A stretch of 64,000 nt of DNA from an uncultured Bacteroidota bacterium (GCA_903824725.1 CAIJXU010000043.1:1-64000); one strand, 5' to 3'; positions 1-10,239 are shown, counted from the stretch's first letter. Numbers and translations: made by a program. The notes: generated by a model from the letters alone, not told the origin.

Positions 1-14
1 ATAATAAATATATT

Positions 15-22
15 TATCTTTG
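15..22 (+). promoter_or_regulatory. Putative -7 promoter element of the amylase-sus operon
   Basis: TATCTTTG matches the Bacteroidota -7 consensus TAnnTTTG exactly. It lies about 80 nt before the amylase ATG, which would give a long leader containing the palindrome at 56-72. The -33 region falls at or beyond the window edge, so it cannot be judged. Confidence 0.5.
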
Positions 23-55
23 CTATAATTACCTCAATATTTAATAAATTACAAG

Positions 56-72
56 TGTGTAAATTATACACA
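56..72. promoter_or_regulatory. Palindrome in the amylase leader
   Basis: TGTGTA and TACACA form perfect 6-bp arms around AATTA, between the putative promoter and the amylase start. It could be an operator or an mRNA hairpin. No regulator gene lies in the window to pair it with. Confidence 0.35.
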
Positions 73-105
73 TTACTAAGATTGCGGAAATTGATTGCTT
101 GATAA

Positions 106-2979
106 ATGAAAAAACTGATTGCTTTGTTTTTTTTAACAACAGTAATGAATGCCAATGGGCAACTACTTAAAACCGATCCAAATTTTATTTTGGAGTCGAG
201 CAATAATGTTTTGGTTACTGCTGATGCCAATAAAGGAAATAAAAAATTGAAAGATTATACCGGCGATGTGTATGTACACCTTGGTGTCATCACTAATTTA
301 AGTGCGAATAGTGCTGCTTGGAGATATGTTCCCTCCTTTTCAGTATGGGCAGGCACAGATAGTCGTATCAAATGTACTTCCATTGGAAATAATAAATGGA
401 CTTACACCATTCCAGGAACACTAAGATCTTTTTTTGGCTTAACAGATCCTTCAGAAAAAATATTAAAATTGGCTATCTTATTTAGAAATGCCGCAGGTAC
501 TTTACAATTAGCAAACGAGGATAATTCAGATATGTTTTTAACTGTTGTAGATAATCAGTTTCAAGTTAAAATAGATACCCCTTTCATGCAACCGCTTTAC
601 CAGCCTCAGTTTGAAGCAATTAAGAAAACGTTAGGTGATACTCTTTTTTTAAGCGCAAAGGCAACAGAGAATGCAAATTTATCTTTTTATTATAATGATA
701 CTTTATTAAAATCAGTCACTAATTCTAATGCGCTATCTGCTTATAAAATAGTGAATCGTATTGGCACACAAAATATTTTTTTGGTTGGGGACAATGGAAC
801 TACTGTAACAAAAGATTCACTTCGTTTTTTAGTATCAGGGGATATTTCATTAAAAGATTTACCAGCGGGTGTAACCGATGGTATTAATTATCATGAGGGT
901 GATACTTCGGTTACATTGGTGCTGTTTGCTCCAAAAAAATCAAGCGTTACTGTTATTGGCGATTTTAATAATTGGACGCCTACTTTATCCTATGTCATGA
1001 ACATGACAAAAGACAGTAGTCGGTTTTGGTTAAAAATTAATGGATTAAAGTCTGGGCAAGAATATGCGTATCAATATTTAATTGATAATAATTTAAGGGT
1101 TGCTGATTATAAAGCAGAAAAAATATTAGATCCTAATAACGATTCCTATATCCCTGCAAGCACCTACCCTAATTTAATGCCTTATCCAACCGGAAAAGCA
1201 ATGGGTATTGTGAGCGTTTTGCAAACGGCAAAGCCAAAGTATATTTGGAATGACAATAACTTTGTAAGACCTAATAAAAAGAATTTAATCATATATGAGC
1301 TTTTGATTCGAGATTTTGTACAGAAGCAAAACTTTCAAACATTAAAGGATAGTTTGAATTACTTAAAAAAGTTAGGAGTAAATGCAATTGAAATCATGCC
1401 CTTTTCAGAGTTTGAAGGCAATAATAGTTGGGGATACAATCCTAATTTTTTCTTTGCACCCGATAAATATTACGGCACCGAATTAGCGATTAAGGAATTT
1501 ATTGATTCAGCTCATGCCAAAGGCATTGCAGTTATTATGGATATGGTTTTAAATCATGTTTTTGGATCATCTCCACTTGCGCAAATGTATTGGGATAACA
1601 ACAATAGCACACCCTCGGCAATGAACCCTTGGTTAAATACGGTCGCAAAACACCCCTTTAATGTCGGGAATGATTTTAACCATGAGTCGGCGGCCACTAA
1701 ACAATTAGTTTCCAGCGTGGTTAAACATTGGCTCACTCAATATCATATTGATGGATTTAGGTGGGATTTGTCCAAAGGGTTTACTCAAAAAAATAATTTA
1801 AATGATGTGAATGCTTGGGGTGCCTATGATGCTTCTCGTATTGCCATTTGGAAGAATATTTATGATACCATGCAAAGAGCTTCTACAAATAGTTATTGCA
1901 TTTTAGAACATTTTGCAGACAATGCCGAAGAAAAGGAGTTAGCAGATTATGGCATGTTGTTATGGGGAAATGCTAATTATAATTTCAACCAAGCTACGAT
2001 GGGTTTTTCTACAGATGCTTCTTTTAATAATGCTTTTGCAAATGGTAGAGGTTGGAATCAACAACACTTGGTGACTTATATGGAAAGCCATGATGAGGAA
2101 AGGCTCATGTATAAAAATATTAATTATGGAAATTCAAGTGGTACTTATACCACAAGAGATGTGAATACAGGGCTAAAGCGCAACGAAATGGCTGCCGCTT
2201 TTTGGGCTTTAACACCTGGTCCAAAAACTATGTGGCAATTTGGAGAACTTGGGTATGACTATTCTATTAATACTTGCGAAGATTTGTCTGTCACTAATAA
2301 TTGTAGGTTATCACTGAAACCTATCAAATGGGATTATAATTCAAATGCAAATCGAAAAGGTTTATACAACGCTTATGCGCAATTTTTAAAATTAAGAAAC
2401 AATTCCTCCTATACGAATGATTTTATTTCTAATAAATACACTTTAAATACTTCTGGAGTTTTAAAGTCAATGCAATTGAATGGAGATTCTATTAAATTAG
2501 TTGTGGTAGGCAATTTTGATGTAAATGCTTCAACAGCAAATGTTACTTTCCCTGCGGATGGTTTATGGTACAGCGTTTATACTAATAAATATCAGTCAGT
2601 ATTGGGTGGATCCGCTTCCATTACTTTACAGCCAGGCGAGTACTATGTATATGCCAATAAAAATATCTCTACCACTGTTATTACAGATGTTTTAAATACA
2701 GGAATGCCTGAATTAAATATACCAATTACTATTTCTCCCAATCCATTACGAATATCTTCGATGATTCGTTATCAATTATCCGAAAGCGGTCAGATAAATA
2801 TTCATGCATATGATATGAATGGGAATGATTGCGGCCTTTTATATTCAGGATTTAAAACAAAAGGAAGCCAACAATTTATGATTACAAAAAATGCAAGTAT
2901 GCAAATGCCTGGCATGTACCTTATATCAATCACTTTAAACCAAAAACAAAAAATCAATAAACTTTTAATTACAAATTAA
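106..2979 (+). CDS. Secreted alpha-amylase family protein (GH13) with T9SS sorting domain
   Basis: This is a starch or alpha-glucan hydrolase, 957 aa, exported across the inner membrane by an N-terminal signal peptide (about residues 1-19) and probably across the outer membrane by the type IX system. In order it has an N-terminal beta-sandwich region (about 35-250), a CBM48/E-set-like segment with GDFNNW (285-290), and a GH13 barrel from about 390. The catalytic residues are visible: Asp554 in GFRWDLSKG (nucleophile), Glu601 in ILEHF (acid/base) and Asp663 in ESHDEER. The last ~85 residues begin with ITISPNP and end in the KLLITN-type tail of a type A T9SS C-terminal domain. It is first in an operon with SusC, SusD and SusE (29 bp to susC). 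Exact substrate specificity cannot be read from sequence. Confidence 0.92.
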   Translation: MKKLIALFFLTTVMNANGQLLKTDPNFILESSNNVLVTADANKGNKKLKDYTGDVYVHLGVITNLSANSAAWRYVPSFSVWAGTDSRIKCTSIGNNKWTYTIPGTLRSFFGLTDPSEKILKLAILFRNAAGTLQLANEDNSDMFLTVVDNQFQVKIDTPFMQPLYQPQFEAIKKTLGDTLFLSAKATENANLSFYYNDTLLKSVTNSNALSAYKIVNRIGTQNIFLVGDNGTTVTKDSLRFLVSGDISLKDLPAGVTDGINYHEGDTSVTLVLFAPKKSSVTVIGDFNNWTPTLSYVMNMTKDSSRFWLKINGLKSGQEYAYQYLIDNNLRVADYKAEKILDPNNDSYIPASTYPNLMPYPTGKAMGIVSVLQTAKPKYIWNDNNFVRPNKKNLIIYELLIRDFVQKQNFQTLKDSLNYLKKLGVNAIEIMPFSEFEGNNSWGYNPNFFFAPDKYYGTELAIKEFIDSAHAKGIAVIMDMVLNHVFGSSPLAQMYWDNNNSTPSAMNPWLNTVAKHPFNVGNDFNHESAATKQLVSSVVKHWLTQYHIDGFRWDLSKGFTQKNNLNDVNAWGAYDASRIAIWKNIYDTMQRASTNSYCILEHFADNAEEKELADYGMLLWGNANYNFNQATMGFSTDASFNNAFANGRGWNQQHLVTYMESHDEERLMYKNINYGNSSGTYTTRDVNTGLKRNEMAAAFWALTPGPKTMWQFGELGYDYSINTCEDLSVTNNCRLSLKPIKWDYNSNANRKGLYNAYAQFLKLRNNSSYTNDFISNKYTLNTSGVLKSMQLNGDSIKLVVVGNFDVNASTANVTFPADGLWYSVYTNKYQSVLGGSASITLQPGEYYVYANKNISTTVITDVLNTGMPELNIPITISPNPLRISSMIRYQLSESGQINIHAYDMNGNDCGLLYSGFKTKGSQQFMITKNASMQMPGMYLISITLNQKQKINKLLITN

Positions 2980-3007
2980 CAATTCTTAAACTCGAAATCG
3001 TAAATCT

Positions 3008-5983
3008 ATGAACATGAAAAAAACACTTGTCGCAATGTTGCTAGCAGTCATCTGCTTGCCTGCATTTGCTCAAGATCGTACGGTTACTGGTAAAGTAACC
3101 GACGCCAAAGATGGTTCTCCTTTGGTTGCAGCTTCTGTTGTTGTTAAAGGAACTAAAAAAGGAGTAAGTACATCCGCGGATGGTACTTTCACTTTGAAAG
3201 TTTCTAGCTCTGACAATACAGTAATCGTTTCTTTTTTGAACTATGCAACTAAGGAAGTATCTATCAAAGGTCAAAGCGCTGTCAATGTAGCTTTGACTCA
3301 AAATGCCGACCAATTAGGCGATGTTGTCGTTATTGGTTATGGTTCTGTCCGTAAAAAAGACTTAACAGGAAGCGTTACTAATGTTTCTTCTAAGGATTTT
3401 GTGCAAGGACAATTAACCAGTCCAGAACAACTTATCGCTGGTAAAGTGGCGGGTGTACAAATTACTTCTAATGGTGGTGCTCCTGGTTCAGGAAGTACAA
3501 TTAGAATTAGAGGCGGTGCTTCGCTTAATGCAAGTAACGATCCTTTAATTGTAATTGACAATGTGCCATTAAGTAACAATGGTATATCAGGTGTGGCCAA
3601 TCCACTTTCATTAATTAACCCTAATGACATTGAGTCATTTACGGTTTTAAAAGATGCATCTGCTTCTGCTATATACGGATCTCGTGCATCCAATGGGGTT
3701 ATTATCATTACCACTAAAAAAGGTGCAAAAGGAGCTACTAAATATAATTTTAGTTCTCAAGTATCTGTTGGAAAAGTCACTAAATATATTGATGTATTAT
3801 CAGCTGAAGATTTTACAGTTTTAGTATACCTAAATGGGACTAAAGCGCAAAATGCTTTAAGAGGAACATCAAATACTGATTGGCAAAAACAAATTTTTCA
3901 AGACGCTATCACTACTGAAAATAATTTTAGTGCAGCTGGATCAATTAAGTCAATGCCTTTTCGTTTTTCAGCAGCTACCTTATCTCAAGAAGGTACTTTA
4001 AAAACTGGCAAATTAGACAGAACAACGCTTGGATTAAATTTAAGTCCAAAATTTTTCAATAATGCTTTGAAAATAGATTTGAATGCTAAAACTTCTTTCA
4101 GTAGAAGTCGTTTTGCTGATCAAGGTGCTATTGGTAATGCTGTTAGTTTTGATCCTACTAAACCTGTTTATTCAAATAACCCATCTGCGTTTGGCGGCTA
4201 TTTTGAGTGGCTTGATGCAGGTTCAACTACGGGATTAGCAGGTTTGGCACCAAAAAATCCAGTAGGATTATTGATGCAAAAAAATGACGTAAGTAATGTA
4301 AATAGAACTATTGCAAATGCGGACGTTGATTATACTTTACCATTCTTCAAAGATTTGAGACTACATGCGAATGTGGGTATTGATGTTTCGAATGGTTCAG
4401 GAACAATTTTCATTCCTGGAACAGCTGCATCCACTTATAAGCGTTATAATGGAGTAGGTGGTGTTAATAACGAATACAAGCAAGAAAATTCGAATTTATT
4501 GGCCGAGACTTATTTGAATTATTCTAAATATGTTGACAATATCCAAAGTAAATTTGACTTGGTAGCAGGATATGCTTATCAAGACTTTAAATCAAAGAAT
4601 TACAATTTTAGTGATAGAACAGCATGGGGTCCTGTAGTTACTTCACCTAATTTCCTTTTCGATATACCTGAGAATAACTTAGTATCATATTATGGTAGAT
4701 TTAATTATTCTTTTAAAGGAAGATATTCATTAACAGCATCTGTTCGTCAAGATGGATCATCAAGATTTAATACTGCTAACCGTTTTGCAACCTTCCCTTC
4801 TTTTGCAGCTGCTTGGAATATTGGAGAAGAAAGCATTCTTAAGCAATCTAAATTAATTTCTACTTTGAAATTAAGATTTGGATACGGGGTGACAGGTCAA
4901 CAAGATGGAATTGGTAACTATGACTATTTATCCTACTATGCACTAAGTGGCCAACAAGGTCAATATCAATTTGGTAATACATTTTATAATATGTATGCAC
5001 CAGGTGGTTATTATGGTGGAAGAAAGTGGGAGCAAACTGCAACTACTAACATAGGTTTAGATTTCGGATTCTTTAATAATAGAGTAACTGGTAATTTGGA
5101 TGTATATAACAAATTAACTACTGATTTATTAAACCTAGTGGGTCAACCAGCAGGAACGAACTTCTCAAATCAAATTATAGCGAATGTGGGTGATATGGAA
5201 AATAAAGGAGCTGAATTAGGTTTGAATGTTCAAGTAATAGCTAAGCCTAAGTTTACTTGGGATTTAGGATTTAACATCACTTATAATGAAAATAAAATTA
5301 CCAAATTGACTATCAGCCCAGATCCTAATTACCCTGGTAATAAGTTTGGTGGTATTTCTGGTGGTGTGGGTAATACTATTTTGATTAACTCAGTAGGTTA
5401 TAACCGAGGTTCATTCTTTGTTTTCCAACAAGTATATGATGCTGATGGAAGACCAATTGAAAATTTATTTGTAGATCGTAATAAGGATGGTATTATTAAT
5501 GATAAAGATCAATATCAATACCAAAGTGTTGATCCTAAAATATTCTTAGGATTCACTTCTAATATGACCTATAAGAAGTGGGATGCTGGTTTTGTATTGA
5601 GGGCTAATTTTGGTAATTATATGTATAATAATGTATATAGTACGATGAGTAACTATCGTGCAGTTGCAAGTTTAGCTACCCATCTTAATAATATTTCAAC
5701 AAATTATAATAATACCAATTTCAAAGAGGGTGGCGTGAATCAATTAATGAGTGATTATTTCATTCAAAACGCTTCCTTCTTAAGAATGGATAATATTCAT
5801 GTTGGTTTTAATGCAGGTAAAGTATTTAAGGAAAAAGCGAACTTAAGAATTAACGCAAGTATTCAAAATGCATTTATCATTACCGACTATAAAGGTTTAG
5901 ATCCTGAAATTAGTGGTGGAATCGATAATAATTTTTATCCTAGACCTCGTGTATTTGCATTAGGTTTAAATTTTGATTTTTAA
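3008..5983 (+). CDS. susC: SusC/RagA-family TonB-dependent outer membrane transporter
   Basis: This is an outer membrane channel for energised import of oligosaccharides together with the SusD lid that follows. It has 991 aa and a signal peptide ending ...PAFAQ (about residue 22). A carboxypeptidase-D-regulatory-like domain (TVTGKVTDAKDGSPL, about 25-100) is followed by the SusC signature DVVVIGYGSVRKKDLTGSV (about 105-123), a plug with IRIRGGASL and the AIYGSRASNGVIIITTKKG stretch (about 222-240), and a C-terminal barrel ending in aromatic FDF. The start has two close ATGs (3008 and 3014). It lies between the GH13 amylase and susD, so the likely cargo is maltodextrin, but that is inferred from context. 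Confidence 0.95.
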   Translation: MNMKKTLVAMLLAVICLPAFAQDRTVTGKVTDAKDGSPLVAASVVVKGTKKGVSTSADGTFTLKVSSSDNTVIVSFLNYATKEVSIKGQSAVNVALTQNADQLGDVVVIGYGSVRKKDLTGSVTNVSSKDFVQGQLTSPEQLIAGKVAGVQITSNGGAPGSGSTIRIRGGASLNASNDPLIVIDNVPLSNNGISGVANPLSLINPNDIESFTVLKDASASAIYGSRASNGVIIITTKKGAKGATKYNFSSQVSVGKVTKYIDVLSAEDFTVLVYLNGTKAQNALRGTSNTDWQKQIFQDAITTENNFSAAGSIKSMPFRFSAATLSQEGTLKTGKLDRTTLGLNLSPKFFNNALKIDLNAKTSFSRSRFADQGAIGNAVSFDPTKPVYSNNPSAFGGYFEWLDAGSTTGLAGLAPKNPVGLLMQKNDVSNVNRTIANADVDYTLPFFKDLRLHANVGIDVSNGSGTIFIPGTAASTYKRYNGVGGVNNEYKQENSNLLAETYLNYSKYVDNIQSKFDLVAGYAYQDFKSKNYNFSDRTAWGPVVTSPNFLFDIPENNLVSYYGRFNYSFKGRYSLTASVRQDGSSRFNTANRFATFPSFAAAWNIGEESILKQSKLISTLKLRFGYGVTGQQDGIGNYDYLSYYALSGQQGQYQFGNTFYNMYAPGGYYGGRKWEQTATTNIGLDFGFFNNRVTGNLDVYNKLTTDLLNLVGQPAGTNFSNQIIANVGDMENKGAELGLNVQVIAKPKFTWDLGFNITYNENKITKLTISPDPNYPGNKFGGISGGVGNTILINSVGYNRGSFFVFQQVYDADGRPIENLFVDRNKDGIINDKDQYQYQSVDPKIFLGFTSNMTYKKWDAGFVLRANFGNYMYNNVYSTMSNYRAVASLATHLNNISTNYNNTNFKEGGVNQLMSDYFIQNASFLRMDNIHVGFNAGKVFKEKANLRINASIQNAFIITDYKGLDPEISGGIDNNFYPRPRVFALGLNFDF

Positions 5984-6003
5984 TCAATACAAAACAAACA
6001 ACT

Positions 6004-7881
6004 ATGAAAAATAATTTATATAAAGTTGGGTTAACGTTGAGTTTTGTAGCAATCCTATTTGGATCTTGCGTAAAGAAACTTGATTTACTCCCTACCAATG
6101 ACATCACAGCCGATGTGGTATACAATTCGGCCGATGGTTATAAAAAGGCCTTTGCAAAAGTATATGGTGCATTTGCATTAGGCGGGAACAATGGCGCTAA
6201 TGGCGGCGGTGACATCCAAGGTATTGACGGTGGATTTTCGGATTTTTTCCGTCTTTATTGGAATGCACAAGAATTGCCAACAGATGAAGCAGTAGTATCA
6301 TGGGGTGATGCAGGTTTACCTGATTTTCACAAAATGAATTGGTCTGCAAATAACCAATTTATTAAAGCATTATACTATCGCTCTTTTTATCAAATTACAG
6401 TAGCGAATGATTTTATAAGACAAGCTAGCGAAGCCAATGTTTCAAAAAGAGGAATCACTGGCGCTGATGCTGATAATATTAAAAAGTTCAAAGCTGAAGC
6501 TAGATTTTTAAGAGCTTATCAATATGCGGTATTAATGGATTTGTTTGGAAGTCCTGCTTTTATTACAGATTCAGCAGCAATGGGTAGTCAATTGCCAACT
6601 CAAATTTCAAGAGCAGCTCTTTTTAGCTATGTTGAAAAGGAGTTAAAAGAAATTGAAACTTTAGTTGCTGCACCAAAAACAAATGAATATGGCAGAGTAG
6701 ATCAAGCAGCCGTTTGGTCCTTACTTGCTCGTATTTATTTAAATTCAAAAGTATACACAGGTACGGATAAAAATACTGAAGCCATTACTTACTCAAGTAA
6801 AGTAATAGCAGCAGGTTATAGTTTATTACCTGATTATACAAAAATAATGAGGGCTGATAATAATGTCAATAACCCAGAATTTATTTTGACAATCAACTAC
6901 GATGGTAAATTCACTACCAACTGGGGTGGAACCACTTTCTTGACTCATGCTGCAGTAGGTGGAAATATGACTGCATCAGATTACGGTATTGATGGTGGAT
7001 GGGGTGGTATTAGAACGACCAAAAATTTAGTCAATACTTTTTGGTATGATCGTCCAGGTGCAGGTACGCCAAGTAAATATGGTTTAGTAGGTTCTGCAGT
7101 TAATAACTGGGGTGCTACACCAGATGTTCCTTTTTATCCAACATCTGTTTCAGGTGTGTATGTTGCTTATGTTAATTTCATAAGTGGAGACTGGAAAATA
7201 AGGGTTAACAATGATTGGTCCGAAAACTATGGTGATAATGGTGCTAATTTATCATTAGAACCAGGTGGAGATAATATGAAAACTACGGGCGGTTATACTA
7301 AAGTGGTTTTAAACGCTAATACTTTAACTTATTCAACATCTTTTGGTTTCCCTGATCAAAGAGCTCAGTTCTTTAATAATACCAACGGGATGGAAATTAA
7401 TGACATAGGTGATTTTAAAGACGGCTATGCTATTACTAAATTTAAAAACATTAAAAGCGATGGTAGTAATGGCTCCGATGCAACGCAGGTTGACATTGAT
7501 ATGCCTATCTTCCGTTTAGCAGAAATGTATTTAATATATGCTGAAGCAGTTAAGCGTGGTGGTGCAGGTGGATCTGATGCAAACGCAATTAGTTACATCA
7601 ATAAACTTCGCACGCGTGCTTTTGGAAATAGTAGTGGTAATGTTACCTCATATACTCTAAATGATATTTTGGATGAAAGAGCGCGTGAACTTTATTGGGA
7701 AGGTTTCAGAAGAACAGATTTAATCCGTTTTGATGATAAATTCACAACGAGTACTTATGTTTGGCCTTGGAAAGGAGATGTTAAAGCAGGTAAGGGTGTT
7801 GAATCTTGGAGAAAAGTTTACCCAATCCCTACTGACGATCTTACTGCCAATCCAAATTTAAAGCAGAATCCTAATTATTAA
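6004..7881 (+). CDS. susD: SusD/RagB-family surface glycan-binding lipoprotein
   Basis: This is the outer-membrane lipoprotein lid of the SusCD transporter. It has 625 aa with a lipoprotein signal and lipidation Cys22 (LFGSC). Helical TPR-like SusD segments are seen, such as FKAEARFLRAYQYAVLMDLFG (about 160-180), together with the typical C-terminal DERARELYWEGFRRTDLIRF and the YPIPTDDL..NPNLKQNPNY ending. It is 20 bp downstream of susC in the same operon. It is somewhat longer than many SusD proteins (about 500-600 aa). Confidence 0.95.
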   Translation: MKNNLYKVGLTLSFVAILFGSCVKKLDLLPTNDITADVVYNSADGYKKAFAKVYGAFALGGNNGANGGGDIQGIDGGFSDFFRLYWNAQELPTDEAVVSWGDAGLPDFHKMNWSANNQFIKALYYRSFYQITVANDFIRQASEANVSKRGITGADADNIKKFKAEARFLRAYQYAVLMDLFGSPAFITDSAAMGSQLPTQISRAALFSYVEKELKEIETLVAAPKTNEYGRVDQAAVWSLLARIYLNSKVYTGTDKNTEAITYSSKVIAAGYSLLPDYTKIMRADNNVNNPEFILTINYDGKFTTNWGGTTFLTHAAVGGNMTASDYGIDGGWGGIRTTKNLVNTFWYDRPGAGTPSKYGLVGSAVNNWGATPDVPFYPTSVSGVYVAYVNFISGDWKIRVNNDWSENYGDNGANLSLEPGGDNMKTTGGYTKVVLNANTLTYSTSFGFPDQRAQFFNNTNGMEINDIGDFKDGYAITKFKNIKSDGSNGSDATQVDIDMPIFRLAEMYLIYAEAVKRGGAGGSDANAISYINKLRTRAFGNSSGNVTSYTLNDILDERARELYWEGFRRTDLIRFDDKFTTSTYVWPWKGDVKAGKGVESWRKVYPIPTDDLTANPNLKQNPNY

Positions 7882-7902
7882 TTTAAGATTTATTTCTTTA
7901 AA

Positions 7903-8958
7903 ATGAAAAACATGAAAACAATAATAAATAAAATCCTTCTTTTGGTCACCTTAGGTGTCGTGCTTATATCTTGCAAAAAAGAAGGCCAGTTAGTTACATT
8001 GGGTAACGCGGTACCTGGGGCATTAACTACCTCTGTAAGCACCGTTGTACTTACTAAACCTAACTTAAATGTTGAAGCAGTTAAAGCAAGTTTTACACCT
8101 GCTGATTTTGGTTATAGTGCTGCAGCGACTTATACTTTACAAATTGCAAAGACAGGAACTAGCTTCGCCAATGCCAAGGAAATTATCCTTGAAGTAGGAT
8201 CGTCAAGTAAGTCTTTAACGCATTTTGAATTAAACAATATGCTTTTATCAATGGGATTTGCACCTGAGGTTGCAGGAAGCGTTGATTTTAGAATAAAAAC
8301 AACAATAGGAACTAATGTACTTCCTGTATATTCAAATGTAAAATCGGTTACAATTACACCTTTTGCTTTAATTGGTACATTATATATGGCAGGTGCTCAC
8401 AATGGCTGGTCTTTTGCACAGGATAGTGTCGTTTCTCCTGAAGGGGATGGTATATATTCTGCAATCATACAATTTAAACAGTCCAAATCAATGTTTAAAT
8501 TGTCTAAGACAAAATCATGGAGCAATGTTTATGGAAGTGCTTCAGAAGCGGTAACTAGTAGTCTTATGGTAGGACCTGGTGATATACCAAATGCTTTAGT
8601 TGGTCCAGACTTGACAAGTCCTAATACTTATGATAACTATAATGTTGTCGCTAATACAAATACCTTAGCAATTACTTATGAGTTATTTACGTGGGGAATA
8701 ATTGGAACTTCAACCGCAGGTGGTTGGAATGACGATACGCCTATGAAATATAATAATACCACTAAAACATGGTCAATCACTACTGATTTAACTGCAGGGG
8801 TGTATAAATTTAGAAAAAACCACGGTTGGGCTGTAAACCTTGGTGGGTCAAATGGTGCATTAACATCAGGTGGTGCAGATATTGCACTTGCTGCTGCAGG
8901 AAATTATACAATAACATTGAATGTTACTGCAAATACTTATACTATAGTGAAGAACTAA
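7903..8958 (+). CDS. susE: SusE/SusF-like starch-binding outer membrane lipoprotein
   Basis: It has 351 aa with a lipoprotein signal and lipidation Cys24 (VLISC). The N-terminal part resembles the SusE domain (VLTKPNLNVEAVKASFTPADFGYSAAATYTLQIAKTG). Two later repeats start with an LYMAGAHNGW or TSTAGGWNDDTP-type motif, the pattern of starch-binding modules in SusE/SusF. It is probably a surface glycan-binding accessory to the SusCD pair and is last in the operon, followed by a terminator. Two in-frame ATGs exist (7903 and 7912) and I cannot choose between them. No catalytic domain is seen. Confidence 0.85.
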   Translation: MKNMKTIINKILLLVTLGVVLISCKKEGQLVTLGNAVPGALTTSVSTVVLTKPNLNVEAVKASFTPADFGYSAAATYTLQIAKTGTSFANAKEIILEVGSSSKSLTHFELNNMLLSMGFAPEVAGSVDFRIKTTIGTNVLPVYSNVKSVTITPFALIGTLYMAGAHNGWSFAQDSVVSPEGDGIYSAIIQFKQSKSMFKLSKTKSWSNVYGSASEAVTSSLMVGPGDIPNALVGPDLTSPNTYDNYNVVANTNTLAITYELFTWGIIGTSTAGGWNDDTPMKYNNTTKTWSITTDLTAGVYKFRKNHGWAVNLGGSNGALTSGGADIALAAAGNYTITLNVTANTYTIVKN

Positions 8959-8981
8959 TTCGCTTCATAGTATTTATTAAA

Positions 8982-9019
8982 AATGCATCCTCTGCTTTTG
9001 CGGAGGGTGCATTTTTTTT
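8982..9019 (+). terminator. Rho-independent terminator of the sus operon
   Basis: An 11-bp stem (AATGCATCCTC with GAGGGTGCATT, one G-T pair) is followed by a run of T. It sits between the convergent susE and GH53 genes. Confidence 0.85.
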
Positions 9020-9037
9020 GTTCTTTACGGATGAATA

Positions 9038-10093
9038 CTAATTTAAAAAAGCATCCATTGCGACACTAGGCTTACCGTCATTGGTAAAAGCACCCATATT
9101 ATACCCCTGCCAATTATTAAAACATTCAGGTTCCCAATAAAAAACGCCTAAGCCCATATGATTGGCGAGCGATTTATTTTTTTTAATAATATCCGTTAAA
9201 AAGTTTTTACAGTCATTTGCTTTTGACACATCCATCCCTACTTCGCTGATCATGATTTCTTTACCATATCGAGTAATCATATCAAGCATATTATTATAGC
9301 ATTGGTCATTGATATTTTGCCAATTATTCGCATCAGGATAAAGGGACATGGCGATCACATCATAATCAACCTTAAAGGTTTTCAAGCCATCAAACATCCA
9401 TCTGAACATCGCATTATCATAACCATTAGAAACATGCACAATAATTTTTGAACTTGGGCTTGCTTCTCTTACTGCTTTAGCGCCCGCATTTAATAAGGCT
9501 GCAAAATTACTCATGCTTTTTGATGCCCTTCCTTCCTCCCACAGCATACCATCATTGGTTTCGTTACCAATCTGAATCCAAGTAGGTGTGATGCCATTGC
9601 TTTTTAATTGAGTGACGACCTCTTTTGTATAATTATATAAAGTAGATGTTAATTCATCAAAAGTTAAATTTTTCCATGCTGCAGGTTTGTTTTGTTTTCC
9701 TGGATCGGCCCACCAATCACTGTAATGAAAGTCGATCATAATTTTCATCCCTAAATTTTGTGCTCTTTTGGCTTGACTAATCACATCGGCCGTGCCGCAA
9801 TATATAGTAGTAGGGTTCACCCAAACCCTTAATCTAATAGAATTAATCCCTTTGCTTTTTAATAATTCAATACAATCCATTTGCTTGCCACTAGCATCGT
9901 AAAATTTTTTTCCTTCTGCTTCCATCTGGCTTAGCCAACCTATATCTGCACCCTTGGCATAAAAACTAGTATCGCCAGGAACTTGAGTAATTGGAGGAGG
10001 AGTAATAGGTACGGTTGTTGTATTACTTGCTTTTACGCAAGCGCAAAGAAAAAAAGTACAAGTTAAGAATGCGAAGTAAATATATTTTGACAT
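9038..10093 (-). CDS. GH53 arabinogalactan endo-beta-1,4-galactanase, lipoprotein
   Basis: This is a retaining glycoside hydrolase that cuts beta-1,4-galactan chains. It has 351 aa with an N-terminal lipoprotein signal (FFLCAC, probable lipid Cys19) and a short Thr/Pro linker to about residue 40. It then has a single GH53 barrel starting GADIGWLSQMEAEGKKFYD. The acid/base Glu178 (QIGNETNDG) and nucleophile Glu284 (MISEVGMD) are visible, as is the typical GVFYWEPEC near 320. It is convergent with the sus operon, so it is not in the same transcript. It may act on a different polysaccharide (pectic galactan). Confidence 0.92.
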   Translation of the reverse strand: MSKYIYFAFLTCTFFLCACVKASNTTTVPITPPPITQVPGDTSFYAKGADIGWLSQMEAEGKKFYDASGKQMDCIELLKSKGINSIRLRVWVNPTTIYCGTADVISQAKRAQNLGMKIMIDFHYSDWWADPGKQNKPAAWKNLTFDELTSTLYNYTKEVVTQLKSNGITPTWIQIGNETNDGMLWEEGRASKSMSNFAALLNAGAKAVREASPSSKIIVHVSNGYDNAMFRWMFDGLKTFKVDYDVIAMSLYPDANNWQNINDQCYNNMLDMITRYGKEIMISEVGMDVSKANDCKNFLTDIIKKNKSLANHMGLGVFYWEPECFNNWQGYNMGAFTNDGKPSVAMDAFLN

Positions 10094-10239
10094 AAATGAA
10101 TTTTTAATTGGAGAAAAGTAATCCTTTTTTAGCGGCGATCAGATTTATTAAAGCGCCACCTTTATAAAAATTTTTGATTTTTATTTTAAATATACCACTT
10201 TATTTATAAAAATTTTGGCTCAAACCCTATTGTGTGTTG

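Noticed and set aside
3337..3714. 125-aa frame opposite susC
   Set aside because: Shadow of the conserved plug domain on the plus strand.
10161..10218. Two copies of TTTATAAAAATTTT 42 bp apart upstream of the ycxB-like gene
   Set aside because: In so AT-rich a gap this can be chance; no further support.
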